Positions 48,964-58,443 of a stretch of 64,000 nucleotides of DNA are shown in pieces. Source of the stretch: ECT2AJA-110-A sp035399845. GTDB taxonomy: Bacteria; Planctomycetota; Phycisphaerae; UBA1845; UTPLA1. Location of the stretch: NCBI GenBank assembly GCA_035399845.1, contig DAOPJV010000014.1, positions 1-64,000 of the forward strand. Reading direction: 5' to 3'. Each line of letters opens with the position of its first letter. The stretch's first letter is position 1. The notes under the pieces were generated by a model. The model was given only the letters and a program-made list of their open reading frames with translations. It was not told where the DNA came from and made no database searches. A program made the translations under genes and the position numbers.

Positions 48964-51060
48964 ATGACGACGCCTTCCACCCGACTGTTCATCGCCCTCT
49001 TCATCACAATCGCAATTGGCGTCGCCGCGTTTTTTTCGTCCGAGGCCGTCGTCGTCGTGGCGATGAATGGCGGCCTCTCCGTCGCGATCCTGCTGGCCGC
49101 GCTGGGCCTGGGGCGTCTGGCGATGGCGCTCATCCCGACGCCGAGTACATCGCCCCTGACGATGTGGACGCTGGCCGCGGCATTCGGTACGGGACTCCTG
49201 TCGCTGCTGACATTGGCGCTGGGCGCCTGCGGCGTCATGCAACGGCCGCTCTGGCTGGGCCTCATCACGCTTCTGGACGCCGTCGCGATCGTGTGTCTCG
49301 TCCGCGCGATCGGCCGGCGCAACACGGATATGCCGCTCGGACCGCCCGTCGGATCGTGTCAGACTCACGAATGGACTCGCTGGCTCGCCCTCGCGCCAGC
49401 AGCGTTCCTCGCCTTCGGTCTGCTGGCGGCGACGATCCCCCCCGGCGCCGTCTGGCGAGCGGAGGGCAATGGCTACGACGTGCTCGAGTATCATCTCGGC
49501 GCGCCGCGGGATTACTTCGACGCCGGCCGGATCCACTACCTTCCTAATAACATCTACAGCAACTTTCCGTTCCAGGTCGAAATGCTGTACCTGCTGTCCA
49601 TGGTTCTTCATGGCGACGCCGTCGCAGCGGTCTACACGGCCAAGCTCGTCAACCTGTTTCTCGCCGCGATCGCGGTCTTCGCCATCTTCCGAGCCGGATC
49701 GCGCGTCTCGCAGCGTGTCGGCGTCGCCGCGGGCGTCCTGGCGGGAACGACTCCATTCCTCGTCTATCTGTCGGGCGTCGCATACGTCGAAAACGGCATG
49801 CTGATGTTCACCGCTGCGGCTCTGCTGGCGGCGCTGGGGATCTTCGACGACAACGCCGGCGCCACGCGTCGCGCGCTGCTGGCCGGAGTGCTCGCTGGCT
49901 TTGCGGCGGGCTGCAAGTACACCGCCCTGCCGATGGTCGCGACGCCCCTGCTGGGCTATGTCGCCATCAAGTCGGTTCGAACGAACAGGCGTTTTGCTGC
50001 GCCGGCCGTCATGCTGGCCGGCGTGGTCATCGCAATGGCGCCGTGGTTGATCAGGAATGTCGCGGCGACAGGGAACCCCGTGTTTCCGCTGGGGACGCGG
50101 TGGCTGGGCTGCGCCGACGGCGTGTGGGACGCTGCGGGAGAACAGCGATGGATTGAGGGGCATCAACCGAAAGCGTCGGATTCATCCATCGGCCATCGCC
50201 TCGAGAAACTGACGGACCAGATGCTCATATCGAAGAAGTTCGGTCCAGTCCTCCCGATCGGCCTCGCCGCCGTCGTCGCGTTAAGTGTCGTGTCGAGACG
50301 ACGTCGAGAACCGGCGCCACGCACGATCACCGACGCGCCGACCACGGACGGCGTCACGCTGCGCGACCTGACAGTGGCCTGCGGCATTCTGATGGTTGTG
50401 ACGCTGTACGTCTGGCTGTTTCACACGCATCTCGTGGATCGATTCGCCATCACACTCGTGGCGCCGAGCGCCCTGGCGATTGCCGCGCTGGCGCTGTCCG
50501 ACGCGTCGGAGCGGCGTGTGCGCCTGAGCGTGCTGGCCGTGGGCGCCGTGGCGATATTCAACCTGGGGACAGTTCAAAGGATGTTCGACCTGGACGCGGG
50601 CGAGGGCGCGACGCGTGTGTCGATCCTCGACCTGGGGATCTTCGGGCGAACGGAGTGGATGACCTCCGCGGATTCGCCGTTCTATCCGCATGTCGCCGCG
50701 ATTAACGCCGTCATCCACGAAGGTGGCAGAGTCCTGGTCGTGGCCGACGCCAAACGCTTCTACCTGGACGCCGGCGCCGACACGTGCGTCGTCTTCAATC
50801 GCTATCCATTCGCTGACGCTGCGGCAACACGAACAGAGATCGAACTGATCTCCTGGCTATCCGAGAACGGCTACACGCACGTCTATGTGGACTGGAGTGA
50901 AATGCGCAGGCTCAGGTCGACCTACGGATTCTGGGATTCCATCACGCCCGAGTTGTTTGAACGCCTGAGCGCCGTTGGTCTTCGGCCCGTCCAGTCCTTC
51001 ACTCGCACCGAAACTGGCCCACCCTACGCGACGCTGTTCATCCTGCCGACGTCACAATGA
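48964..51060 (+). CDS. GT-C-fold membrane glycosyltransferase-like protein
   Basis: A 698-residue polytopic protein with about 12 transmembrane helices. After the early helices, 'GYDVLEYHLGAPRDYFDAGRIHYLPNNIYSNFPFQVEMLYLLS' is the acidic first-loop region typical of GT39/GT83-like glycosyltransferases using a lipid-linked sugar. 'NFP' and a Lys-rich cytoplasmic loop precede a C-terminal soluble domain ('GRVLVVADAKRFYLDAGADTCVVFNRYPFA'). It would act at the membrane on cell-envelope glycans or proteins; acceptor unknown. The frame is open to 48919, but ATG 48964 is the likely start. Confidence 0.75.
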   Translation: MTTPSTRLFIALFITIAIGVAAFFSSEAVVVVAMNGGLSVAILLAALGLGRLAMALIPTPSTSPLTMWTLAAAFGTGLLSLLTLALGACGVMQRPLWLGLITLLDAVAIVCLVRAIGRRNTDMPLGPPVGSCQTHEWTRWLALAPAAFLAFGLLAATIPPGAVWRAEGNGYDVLEYHLGAPRDYFDAGRIHYLPNNIYSNFPFQVEMLYLLSMVLHGDAVAAVYTAKLVNLFLAAIAVFAIFRAGSRVSQRVGVAAGVLAGTTPFLVYLSGVAYVENGMLMFTAAALLAALGIFDDNAGATRRALLAGVLAGFAAGCKYTALPMVATPLLGYVAIKSVRTNRRFAAPAVMLAGVVIAMAPWLIRNVAATGNPVFPLGTRWLGCADGVWDAAGEQRWIEGHQPKASDSSIGHRLEKLTDQMLISKKFGPVLPIGLAAVVALSVVSRRRREPAPRTITDAPTTDGVTLRDLTVACGILMVVTLYVWLFHTHLVDRFAITLVAPSALAIAALALSDASERRVRLSVLAVGAVAIFNLGTVQRMFDLDAGEGATRVSILDLGIFGRTEWMTSADSPFYPHVAAINAVIHEGGRVLVVADAKRFYLDAGADTCVVFNRYPFADAAATRTEIELISWLSENGYTHVYVDWSEMRRLRSTYGFWDSITPELFERLSAVGLRPVQSFTRTETGPPYATLFILPTSQ

Positions 51061-51128
51061 CGACTTCGGAGCATTTCTTCGACACGACGTCTATCCGTTC
51101 ATCACATTCGGCGCTCAAGACGCGCATG

Positions 51129-51162
51129 AAAAAACCCGCCATGCGATTCGCATGACGGGTTT
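51129..51162 (-). terminator. Intrinsic terminator of the PEP-CTERM gene
   Basis: On the minus strand the sequence AAACCCGTCATGCG, a 3-base loop, and CGCATGGCGGGTTT form a 14-bp stem with one mismatch, followed directly by a run of T (GGGTTTTTTC). It lies 27 bases beyond the stop of the minus-strand PEP-CTERM gene and also faces the end of the glycosyltransferase gene. Confidence 0.85.
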
Positions 51163-51188
51163 GATATGTCTGCAATCGGGAGGTTCGA

Positions 51189-51812
51189 TCAGCGGCGGCG
51201 GCGAACCAGCGCCAGGCCACCCAGACCGAGCAGCGCGAATGTCGCGGGCTCGGGCGTCGGCATCTGAACCATCTTGAAGCCGATGGTTCCGGACACATCG
51301 AAGGAGAAATCGAGCGTCACGCTGCTGCCGATGGGCACGCCCGTTCCACCCGAGAAGTTGTCCCACCACAGCGAGTAGGAGCCGTCCATGTTGTCCATGA
51401 CCATGGCGTTGCCGAACTCGGCGTTGGCCAGGCTCATGACGTTGCTGAGCACGCCACCTGACATGTTGGGCAGCAGATCGATGTGGAAGTCGGTCCAATC
51501 GAAGCCCGTCGTGTTCTCGACGTTCTTACGGAAATTGATCGTTGTCGTCGTACCACGGGTCTCGTCAACTTCGATCGAGTTGTCGATGCCGAGCTGGTCG
51601 CCGAACGAACCGATCCAGGTTTCGTTCATCCACACTCGGTTGACGGACGCGTTGTAGCCGTAGTCCTGATCGTAGTCCCAGGTTCCGTCGCCGGTGTCAA
51701 GAATGTAACTGACATTGCCGACGGGCTGCTGTGCCACGCCGATGACGGCGGCCCACGTCGGCTGCGCGACGCTGGCAAGCACAATGGCTATTCCAAACAG
51801 ATATCGCTTCAT
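51189..51812 (-). CDS. PEP-CTERM sorting-domain exported protein
   Basis: A 207-residue protein with a signal peptide (YLFGIAIVLASVAQPTWAA), a beta-sandwich body with many Asn/Asp/Gly ('TTTINFRKNVENTTGFDWTDFHIDLLPN') and a classical PEP-CTERM tail: 'PTPEPATFALLGLGGLALVRRRR'. The tail is recognised by an exosortase, cut, and the protein sorted to the envelope or matrix. No exosortase gene is in the window. AAAGGAG lies 8 nt before the ATG at 51812, although the frame runs open to 51974. Confidence 0.88.
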   Translation of the reverse strand: MKRYLFGIAIVLASVAQPTWAAVIGVAQQPVGNVSYILDTGDGTWDYDQDYGYNASVNRVWMNETWIGSFGDQLGIDNSIEVDETRGTTTTINFRKNVENTTGFDWTDFHIDLLPNMSGGVLSNVMSLANAEFGNAMVMDNMDGSYSLWWDNFSGGTGVPIGSSVTLDFSFDVSGTIGFKMVQMPTPEPATFALLGLGGLALVRRRR

Positions 51813-52358
51813 CCCAAAGGCTCCTTTGAATCTCATCGAAGACACAGTCTCGCTGCGCCCTGATTTCCCTCTCGTACTTCCGAATAATCTATCACGATGG
51901 CGAGGCGCAGTCCATGAATTCAACGGATTTTCTGAATCAGGAATTCGCACACTTCGCCGCTCCGGCCGTTGCACGGCAACATGTCACAACTGATTGCCTT
52001 TGAGCCACTTAGGCAATTCACGCGGAGCCGGCCGTCAGGCTGAATGACATAAGTCACACAAGGGTCGCCCTCCAGGGGCGTGGCCAGTCCTCGCCACGGT
52101 AATCGGCGCGTCGGGATCGAGCGCAGGCGCGAAGCGGAGCTTCCGGCGCCAGATCAGGCGAAATCCCAGCGATTGCATTGAAAAATGGCGCCTTCAACCG
52201 ATCCGATCGCAATCCGCACTTTTTTCGTGCATTCTCAACGCCGCTCCATAGAATTTTTTCCAGGTGAGCCTCATCACAGACCCGGATCCGGGTCTTCAAC
52301 GCCGACCACCTGTCGCCGTTCGGCCAGAGAGGTGGAACTAGAGGGAGGTATTGGTCCT
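51813..52358. other. Divergent intergenic region
   Basis: 546 bases between the PEP-CTERM gene (minus) and a large secreted-protein gene (plus). It must hold both promoters. Composition is AT-richer near 51850-51960 and 52170-52265. A short inverted repeat GCCGTTGCACGGC lies near 51963-51975. I cannot name a promoter or operator with confidence. Confidence 0.4.
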
Positions 52359-55172
52359 ATGTTTGCCCGTCAAACGGTCGTGGCGTGTCTATGCGCCTTG
52401 GGAGTCGCCCTGCTGATCGAACCATCGCCCGCCTTCGGCGAAGTCGAGTGGATGACCAGCCAGGGAACCGCCGAATTGGTCATCAGTCATCTCGCCCCCG
52501 CGCCGAGCGGGACGGTCGAAGGCGCCCCACAGGGAAAGGACGCGTTTGTTCTTGACGTCGGGGCCGGCGCCCCGATCGCCTATTACAACCTCTACCTGAA
52601 TGAGTTCGCGTACGCCGATGTGCCGCTCTACGGCCACATTCGACTGACGGGCGGGAACGAGCCGTTCGAGGCGGACGGCGTCACGCTTCGCATTCAGCGG
52701 AACAGCCTGACGGACGCCGTCCGGGCCGACGTACTGACGGGCGCGGGCGACGCCAAGCTCCTGACCATCGAGGACTCCCACGCCCAGTTCGACAAATCCG
52801 CGGATCGCATCACGCTTCACGCGGACGTACTCCGGGCAACCGACGAACTGGCGACTCGGCTTGGGCGCCCCGACCTGATCGGCGCCGACATCGGCTCGCT
52901 CAGTGTCTCCGTCGATGTCACCTGGTCGGGTGGAGACGATCCCGCCAAGACTTCCGACAATGAGTTTCTCGCATTGATCCCGACAGGCGGCGCCCCCCGC
53001 GCCGGCAATGCGGCGGACGTCGTGTACACGGACTGCACCAATATCGCCACCTACGGCCCCGTCGGCTCCATGTATGCGTATGCGCTCTCCAGCACGACCT
53101 GCAACATGGGGAATGTCGCACTGCTCTGGGGCACGAGCCACAACGGCACACCGGCGCTCGCCATGAACGCCTATCGAATCTACGACGGACGCCTCGAACA
53201 GATCGGGCAGGGCTGGGTCAAGCACTCGTGCTGCGCCGCGGCCGGCAACGCGTGCGGGATTCCCTGCACCGGCGGTGGCGGATCGCAACTCGGCGCCGGC
53301 TGCAGCGACGTCTATGGCGCCGGCTACAACGGCGGCCACAGTCGACTCGGTCCCCGTGCGGAAATCAACGCGTTCACGGGGAACATTATCCCGGCCCCCG
53401 GCGACAGTGGTGACCCGGTCTACAAGCGTCTGCAGGTGCCCGTGGACGACATGACGCTGACCAATTACCCCGGCGCCCGTTACATGATCGAAGGCGTCTA
53501 TGTCGGCTCCGACGACGCCGCCGCGGGCAACGGCTGGAACAACGCCTCCTACAAAGTCGTCACGATCAATCAGACCGGCTTCGACATGACGCCCGCCGGC
53601 TCGATGCACGTCGGCGTCCCGGCGATCTACGCCTGGCGCGAGCAGGGCCTCGGCATGGACACGCCTGACGAGAGCGTCGAGGTTCAGCAGGTCGACGTCC
53701 CGGGCGAGGGCATTTTCCATCTCGCCTCCAAGGCGACGGACAACGGCGACGGCACCTGGCGATTCGACTACGCCGTTTACAACCTGAACTCCGATCGCGC
53801 CGGCGGCGCCTTCACGGTTCCGACAGGCGGCGCGACCGTCAGCGATGTCGGTTTCCGCGATGTGCCCTATCACTCGGGCGAACCCTACGACAACACCGAC
53901 TGGACGATCAGCGTCGACAATGGATCGATCACCTGGTCCAGCCCGGAGACGTTTGCCCAGAATCCCATGAGCAACGCCCTTCGCTGGGGCACGATGTACA
54001 ACTTCTGGTTCACGTCGGATGTCGGGCCGAACGACACGCCCGGCGAGGTCACAATCGGTCTCTTCAAGACCGGTACGCCGACATCGATCAGCGCAACGAC
54101 GACAGTGCCGCTCGAAGGCGAAGTGATCATCCGGCTGCCGCAGGGCGCCCCCGAGATCCTCGCCACGTGCGCATCGACGTCGTTTCCGATCGAGCTGAAG
54201 GATGGCTCCGAAACGCTGATTCCGACTTCCGGCCGGCTCTACTACCGATATGACGGCGGTGAATTCGTCGAATCCGTGCTGACCCACATGGACGCTGACA
54301 CCTACGAGGCGACACTGCCGACACCAACGTGTGCCGATGCGCCGCAGTTCTACATCAGCGCCCGCAGCACGCTCGGCACGACAGTGACGAGCCCGAGGGA
54401 CGCCGTCGCGCTGCAGACGTACTACAACGCCGAAGCCGGCTTCGCGGATACGCTGACCTACCTCGAGACCGACTTCGAAAACGGCCTGCCGGCCGGCTGG
54501 TCGCAGAACGGTCTCTGGAATGTCAGCTCGAGCTGCAGCAGTGTGCCCACGGGCGCCTGCGAAGACGCGGGCGGAAGCAATGTCGCCTACCTCGGCCAAC
54601 CCGGCGTGTGCAACTACGACATCGGCCAGGTCATCAACGACTCAATGTTCACGCCTCAGATCGCCCTGCCGAACGCCGAACAGATCCTCATGACGTATTG
54701 TTCTGCCTTCGAGCGCGACGTGACACCGATCGGTGACTGGCCCATGGTGCGCGTCATTCCGGATGGCGGCGCGGCCGAGATCGTCGACCAGCCGGCCGTC
54801 GGCGCGTTCGTCGGCGCCGCGGCGAAATGGGAATCGCGCGTCGTGGATCTGACGGCCTACGCCGGTCAGACAGTGACGCTCGAATTCAACTTCAACAACA
54901 TCTTCCCCGTCACGGACAACTACCTCGGCTGGCAGGTGGACAACGTCCGCGTCACGGCGCCGGGCGTGACCTGCATCCCGGGCTGCGCCGGTCCCGACGG
55001 CGACGCCAACGGAGACAACGTGACGGACGGCAAAGACATCGAGGCGATCGTCGGGGCCCTGCTCAGCGGATCAACGGATCCGCAGCTGGTTGCGGCGCTG
55101 GACTTCAGTGACGACGGCGTCGTGAACACTCCCGACGTCGCGTCCATCGTTGCCGCGATGCTCGGCCAGTAA
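52359..55172 (+). CDS. Large secreted protein with jelly-roll and dockerin-like tail
   Basis: A 937-residue exported protein: signal peptide (VVACLCALGVALLIEPSPAFG), an N-terminal beta-rich domain, a Cys/Gly-rich central region around residues 285-350 ('CCAAAGNACGIPCTGGGGSQLGAGC') with a Ser in 'PAPGDSGDPVY' that resembles a trypsin-like GDSGDP serine context, further beta domains, then a carbohydrate-binding-like jelly roll ('TDFENGLPAGWSQNGLWNV' to 'VTLEFNFNNIFP...GWQVDNVRV'). It ends in two calcium loops ('DGDANGDNVTDGKDIEAIVG', 'DFSDDGVVNTPDVASIVA'). No catalytic assignment is safe. GGGAGGT lies 9 nt before the ATG. Confidence 0.75.
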   Translation: MFARQTVVACLCALGVALLIEPSPAFGEVEWMTSQGTAELVISHLAPAPSGTVEGAPQGKDAFVLDVGAGAPIAYYNLYLNEFAYADVPLYGHIRLTGGNEPFEADGVTLRIQRNSLTDAVRADVLTGAGDAKLLTIEDSHAQFDKSADRITLHADVLRATDELATRLGRPDLIGADIGSLSVSVDVTWSGGDDPAKTSDNEFLALIPTGGAPRAGNAADVVYTDCTNIATYGPVGSMYAYALSSTTCNMGNVALLWGTSHNGTPALAMNAYRIYDGRLEQIGQGWVKHSCCAAAGNACGIPCTGGGGSQLGAGCSDVYGAGYNGGHSRLGPRAEINAFTGNIIPAPGDSGDPVYKRLQVPVDDMTLTNYPGARYMIEGVYVGSDDAAAGNGWNNASYKVVTINQTGFDMTPAGSMHVGVPAIYAWREQGLGMDTPDESVEVQQVDVPGEGIFHLASKATDNGDGTWRFDYAVYNLNSDRAGGAFTVPTGGATVSDVGFRDVPYHSGEPYDNTDWTISVDNGSITWSSPETFAQNPMSNALRWGTMYNFWFTSDVGPNDTPGEVTIGLFKTGTPTSISATTTVPLEGEVIIRLPQGAPEILATCASTSFPIELKDGSETLIPTSGRLYYRYDGGEFVESVLTHMDADTYEATLPTPTCADAPQFYISARSTLGTTVTSPRDAVALQTYYNAEAGFADTLTYLETDFENGLPAGWSQNGLWNVSSSCSSVPTGACEDAGGSNVAYLGQPGVCNYDIGQVINDSMFTPQIALPNAEQILMTYCSAFERDVTPIGDWPMVRVIPDGGAAEIVDQPAVGAFVGAAAKWESRVVDLTAYAGQTVTLEFNFNNIFPVTDNYLGWQVDNVRVTAPGVTCIPGCAGPDGDANGDNVTDGKDIEAIVGALLSGSTDPQLVAALDFSDDGVVNTPDVASIVAAMLGQ

Positions 55173-55205
55173 CCTGCAGGCGAACCTACGTCAGCGCTCT
55201 TCTGT

Positions 55206-55235
55206 GGGCCGTCCGGAAACCGGGCGGCCCTTTTT
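55206..55235 (+). terminator. Intrinsic terminator after the large secreted-protein gene
   Basis: GGGCCGTCCGG, a 3-base loop AAA, and CCGGGCGGCCC form an 11-bp stem with one mismatch, followed by TTTTT. It lies 34 bases after the stop of the plus-strand gene and separates it from the downstream five-gene cluster. Confidence 0.88.
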
Positions 55236-55431
55236 CATGCGCGACACTCCCCTTTCGGGACGTCGGCGGGCCCGCGAATCCGCCGCCCCACGGCACCGTC
55301 GCGCGCGACGCCCGATATTCCGATCCGGAAAAGTTCCCGAGTTTCCCAAACGGCACAAATGAATCTTACCTTCAATGCAGACGAGCGCGGTCAGCGGATC
55401 GCGTCTCGACCGGAAAGCAGCCGGAGCAGCC

Positions 55432-56148
55432 ATGAGCGCGTCTATTGCAGACTTATCCAATCTGTCTCCGCCTTCAGATGACGGCGCGATTCAGCGCGCG
55501 CTGTCAGATCTGGAGACGAAGCTCGGCGCCTGGACCGACGCGATGCTGACGGCCCAGTGCGAAATCGAGGAACGCTTCGGCGCCGGTTCCGATAGCGAAC
55601 CCCGCGAAGCGACAGACGCCGCGGCGCCACAGGAATCGAGCGACTCCCCTCTCGAAGCGGCCGACATCGCGCCAACGGACATCGCGAATCCCGAATGCGT
55701 CGAATCGCCCGAAGCGCCGTCCGAGAACGACGCGCTCCTCGAGCGACTCAGCGACGCCATGCGGAACGCCGATCATCTGGCGCGTGAACTGGGCCCCGAG
55801 GAGGCGACCGAGAATCCGGAAGGAACAGAGCCGTCGCAGGCGTCTGAGACAACCGATGAAGATATCGAGGAAATCCTCGCCACGATCGACTCGGAGGTCG
55901 CGGAGCAGCTTCGCGTTAGGCACGCCGCGACAGGCGGCAGGCGCAGCATGCGCGAGGTCTGCGACGAGTACTTCAGAGAAGTATCCGACTCGGAGGCGTT
56001 GCTTGCGACGCTTGAGCCGGACGTAGCAAAGGCGATCCGCGTCCAGTTCCGGTTGTTCAACGGCCGCAAGAGCATTCGCCAGCTGGTGGACGAATACGAA
56101 CCGCCTAAGGAATCGTCGAAGAAGCGAAAATCGTGGTGGAGAGGATGA
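55432..56148 (+). CDS. Acidic protein with duplicated C-terminal repeat (first gene of GTPase cluster)
   Basis: A 238-residue soluble, acidic protein. Residues about 1-55 are helical ('IQRALSDLETKLGAWTDAMLTA'), the middle is Glu/Pro/Ser-rich and disordered, and the end holds two copies of a 28-residue unit: 'SEVAEQLRVRHAATGGRRSM' continuing to REVCDEY, and 'PDVAKAIRVQFRLFNGRKSI' continuing to RQLVDEY. It closes with a basic tail (SKKRKSWWRG). No family recognised. GGAG lies 5 nt before ATG 55432; ATG 55375 is an alternative. It overlaps or abuts the coiled-coil gene, so the two are co-translated. Confidence 0.65.
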   Translation: MSASIADLSNLSPPSDDGAIQRALSDLETKLGAWTDAMLTAQCEIEERFGAGSDSEPREATDAAAPQESSDSPLEAADIAPTDIANPECVESPEAPSENDALLERLSDAMRNADHLARELGPEEATENPEGTEPSQASETTDEDIEEILATIDSEVAEQLRVRHAATGGRRSMREVCDEYFREVSDSEALLATLEPDVAKAIRVQFRLFNGRKSIRQLVDEYEPPKESSKKRKSWWRG

Positions 56149-56153
56149 GAGGT

Positions 56154-57212
56154 ATGGGAACGAGCACGCTTGAAAAGCCGGGTACTCGGAAGGACGCGGG
56201 GATCGACGTCGAATCGCTCGATCGCCTCGGCAGGGAAGTCGTCGGCGCGATGCAGTCGCTCCGACAACTGCTGGACGCCCGCGCCCAGGCGCTGGAAGAC
56301 TGCCGGGCGGCGCTCGAACAGCACCACACTCGCCTGGCGCAGGAACGCCAGGCGTTCGCCGAGCAGGAAACGCAGCTCTGCGAAGACGTCGACAAGCGTG
56401 AGCAGGAACTCGCCCAGCGCGAAGCCGGCCTCACGAACCTGCAGGCGGAGTTCGAACAGCTCCGCCAGAAACAGCAAGACGAAACGCAGTCGCTCGAGGC
56501 GAATCGGGCCGACCTGCAGTCGAAGCTCGATGAGATCGAACGTGACCGACAGGCGCTGAAGCGGCTTGAGGAGAGCGTCGCGGTGCGGGAGGCCGACCTC
56601 CAGGCGGGCCAGGCGAAGATCGACGCACAGGCGGTCGACATCGAGGCGCGCATCAAGGACATCGCGGAACGCGAAAAGGCGTTCGACGCCGCCAGGTCAG
56701 ACTTCGAGAAAGACGCGGCCAATCGCAAGGCGAGCGAATCGGAGCTGAAAGACGCCCGAAAGAAGCTCGAGCAGGAACGCGAGTCACTGGCGAAGCTCCA
56801 GGAAACGCTCTCGTCGCAGCGCGCCGAGATCGACAGGGAAAATGCGGAGCGACAGAAGCGGGAATCGGAACTCGGATCGAAACTCGGCGCCGTCGAGCAG
56901 CGAGAGAAGGAACTCGCGCAGCGAGAGGGCGAACTGGCGGCCCTGCGTTCGGAATGGGATCGCCGCATGACGGAACTGCAGTCCGCACAGACGCATCTGG
57001 CGCAGCTGCAGGAAGCCATGAAGAGCGAATTCGAGCAGATCGAAGGAACGAAGACGGCGCTCCTGCCGAAGTTCGAAACGGATTCAGGCGACGGGAAGGC
57101 GGACAAGGACGTCCCCAGGGTTCAGGACCCGTCCGAGGAAAAGGCGCGGGAATCGGTCGAACGATTCCAGAAGCTGTGTCGAGACGCCAAGCGACGCGCC
57201 CTGGGACGTTAG
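56154..57212 (+). CDS. Long coiled-coil protein (second gene of GTPase cluster)
   Basis: A 352-residue protein, almost wholly alpha-helical coiled coil from about residue 25 to 300, rich in Glu, Gln, Arg and Lys with heptads such as 'QREAGLTNLQAEFEQLRQKQQ'. No enzyme domain. It likely forms an elongated scaffold or dimer. An in-frame ATG at 56145 overlaps the previous stop (ATGA) but has GGAGAGG directly against it, so I favour ATG 56154, 9 nt from that site. The genes before and after lie within 107 bases, consistent with one operon. Confidence 0.7.
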   Translation: MGTSTLEKPGTRKDAGIDVESLDRLGREVVGAMQSLRQLLDARAQALEDCRAALEQHHTRLAQERQAFAEQETQLCEDVDKREQELAQREAGLTNLQAEFEQLRQKQQDETQSLEANRADLQSKLDEIERDRQALKRLEESVAVREADLQAGQAKIDAQAVDIEARIKDIAEREKAFDAARSDFEKDAANRKASESELKDARKKLEQERESLAKLQETLSSQRAEIDRENAERQKRESELGSKLGAVEQREKELAQREGELAALRSEWDRRMTELQSAQTHLAQLQEAMKSEFEQIEGTKTALLPKFETDSGDGKADKDVPRVQDPSEEKARESVERFQKLCRDAKRRALGR

Positions 57213-57319
57213 GCGGAACGAGAGGACCGGGATTGGGCCCGGCGACTGTAAGTGAGGCGGCAGCACCACACCGCGTTCGTCGAGCGGCGTGAGCCCGACT
57301 GGCACGGGAGAGTACGCGA

Positions 57320-58312
57320 ATGGCATTAAACCTGTTCAGGAAACGAGAACGCCCCGGGCCCGACTCGAAACCGGCCCAGGCGCGGCCCGCGCCGGTGACC
57401 GAGAAACACTTCGAGCCGGCGCCCCCCACGGAGATCCCGACGGACGCCCTCGAGGCGTGTATCGCACTGAAACGCTATGGCTATCTGCTGGCGCATCGCG
57501 ACGCCTGGCGCGGTCAGCACGCCGCCGAGCGCGCATGCGCCGAGGCAGCCGATCACATCGACGACCTCTTCGCCATCGTGCCGGAGGGCTTCGCTTCGCT
57601 CCCGAAGACGGTCAACGACTACCCCGGCTGTCCGGAGATGACCATCGAAACGAAGGCCTACCTGCTCGCGCGGAATCCTGTCACGAACGATGAGTATCAG
57701 CGTTTCGTCGACGCCGGCGGCTACGACGACATGGACCTCTGGCCCCGTGAAATCTGGCCGCATCTGATCGACTTCCGCGATCAGACGGATCATACGGGCC
57801 CGCGATTCTGGCGCAACGGGCGCCACTGTCGCTCGCTGTCGGATCATCCCGTCGTCGGCATCTGCTACTACGAGGCGCAGGCCTACGCGACGTGGGCCGG
57901 CTATCGACTCCCGTCGGAAGCCGAATGGCAGATGGCCGCCACCTGGCGCATTCGCAGCGCCGCCAACACGATGCGCCGCTTTCCCTGGGGTGACGCCCTC
58001 GACACGCAGCGATGCAACATCTGGCTGTCGGGCGTCGGCAAGACGATGCCCGTGGACGGCTATCCCGACGGATGCGCCCCCAACCAGGTCGCGCAGCTCG
58101 TCGGCAACGTCTGGGAGTGGATGGCGGACGAGTACATCGTGACGGACGACGACGGCAATCCCGTGGTCAGCGACATGCGCATGAGCTCGATTCGCGGCGG
58201 CGCGTTCGACACCTACTTCGCGGCACAGGCGACAGGGACCTTCCGAACGGGCCTCGTCAGCATGGCGCGCGTCCATAACGCCGGCTTCCGCTGCGCGTTG
58301 AATATCGACTGA
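57320..58312 (+). CDS. FGE-sulfatase-fold protein lacking catalytic cysteines
   Basis: A 330-residue protein. Residues 1-75 are a helical lead; the rest is the formylglycine-generating-enzyme fold: 'YPGCPEMTIETKAYLLARNPVTNDEYQRFVDAGGY', 'DHPVVGICYYEAQAYATWAG', 'YRLPSEAEWQMAA', 'VAQLVGNVWEWMADEY' and the closing 'RGGAFDTYFAAQ...NAGFRCALNID'. True FGEs have a Cys pair just after the RGGSF segment; here that stretch has none, so it is probably a ligand-binding, non-catalytic member. GGGAGAG lies 7 nt before the ATG. Confidence 0.85.
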   Translation: MALNLFRKRERPGPDSKPAQARPAPVTEKHFEPAPPTEIPTDALEACIALKRYGYLLAHRDAWRGQHAAERACAEAADHIDDLFAIVPEGFASLPKTVNDYPGCPEMTIETKAYLLARNPVTNDEYQRFVDAGGYDDMDLWPREIWPHLIDFRDQTDHTGPRFWRNGRHCRSLSDHPVVGICYYEAQAYATWAGYRLPSEAEWQMAATWRIRSAANTMRRFPWGDALDTQRCNIWLSGVGKTMPVDGYPDGCAPNQVAQLVGNVWEWMADEYIVTDDDGNPVVSDMRMSSIRGGAFDTYFAAQATGTFRTGLVSMARVHNAGFRCALNID

Positions 58313-58443
58313 CGGATCAACCATGGGTCGTGTTTCGGCCGAGGGGCCGGGGGGCGGCGTCAGAGAATATGAGAGCCAATGATATTCGCCATCGTGGCGC
58401 AGGATACGGCGCCCGGCGACACGGGCGGCAAGGAGAGGCGGCA

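Noticed and set aside
48502..50166. Minus-strand open frame of 554 codons across rsgA and the glycosyltransferase
   Set aside because: Spans two recognised genes on the other strand and is dominated by Arg, Gln, Asp and His, as expected of an antisense shadow.
52389..54599. Minus-strand open frame of 736 codons opposite the large secreted-protein gene
   Set aside because: High-GC shadow frame; the plus strand has signal peptide, ribosome-binding site, calcium loops and a terminator, while the minus frame has none.
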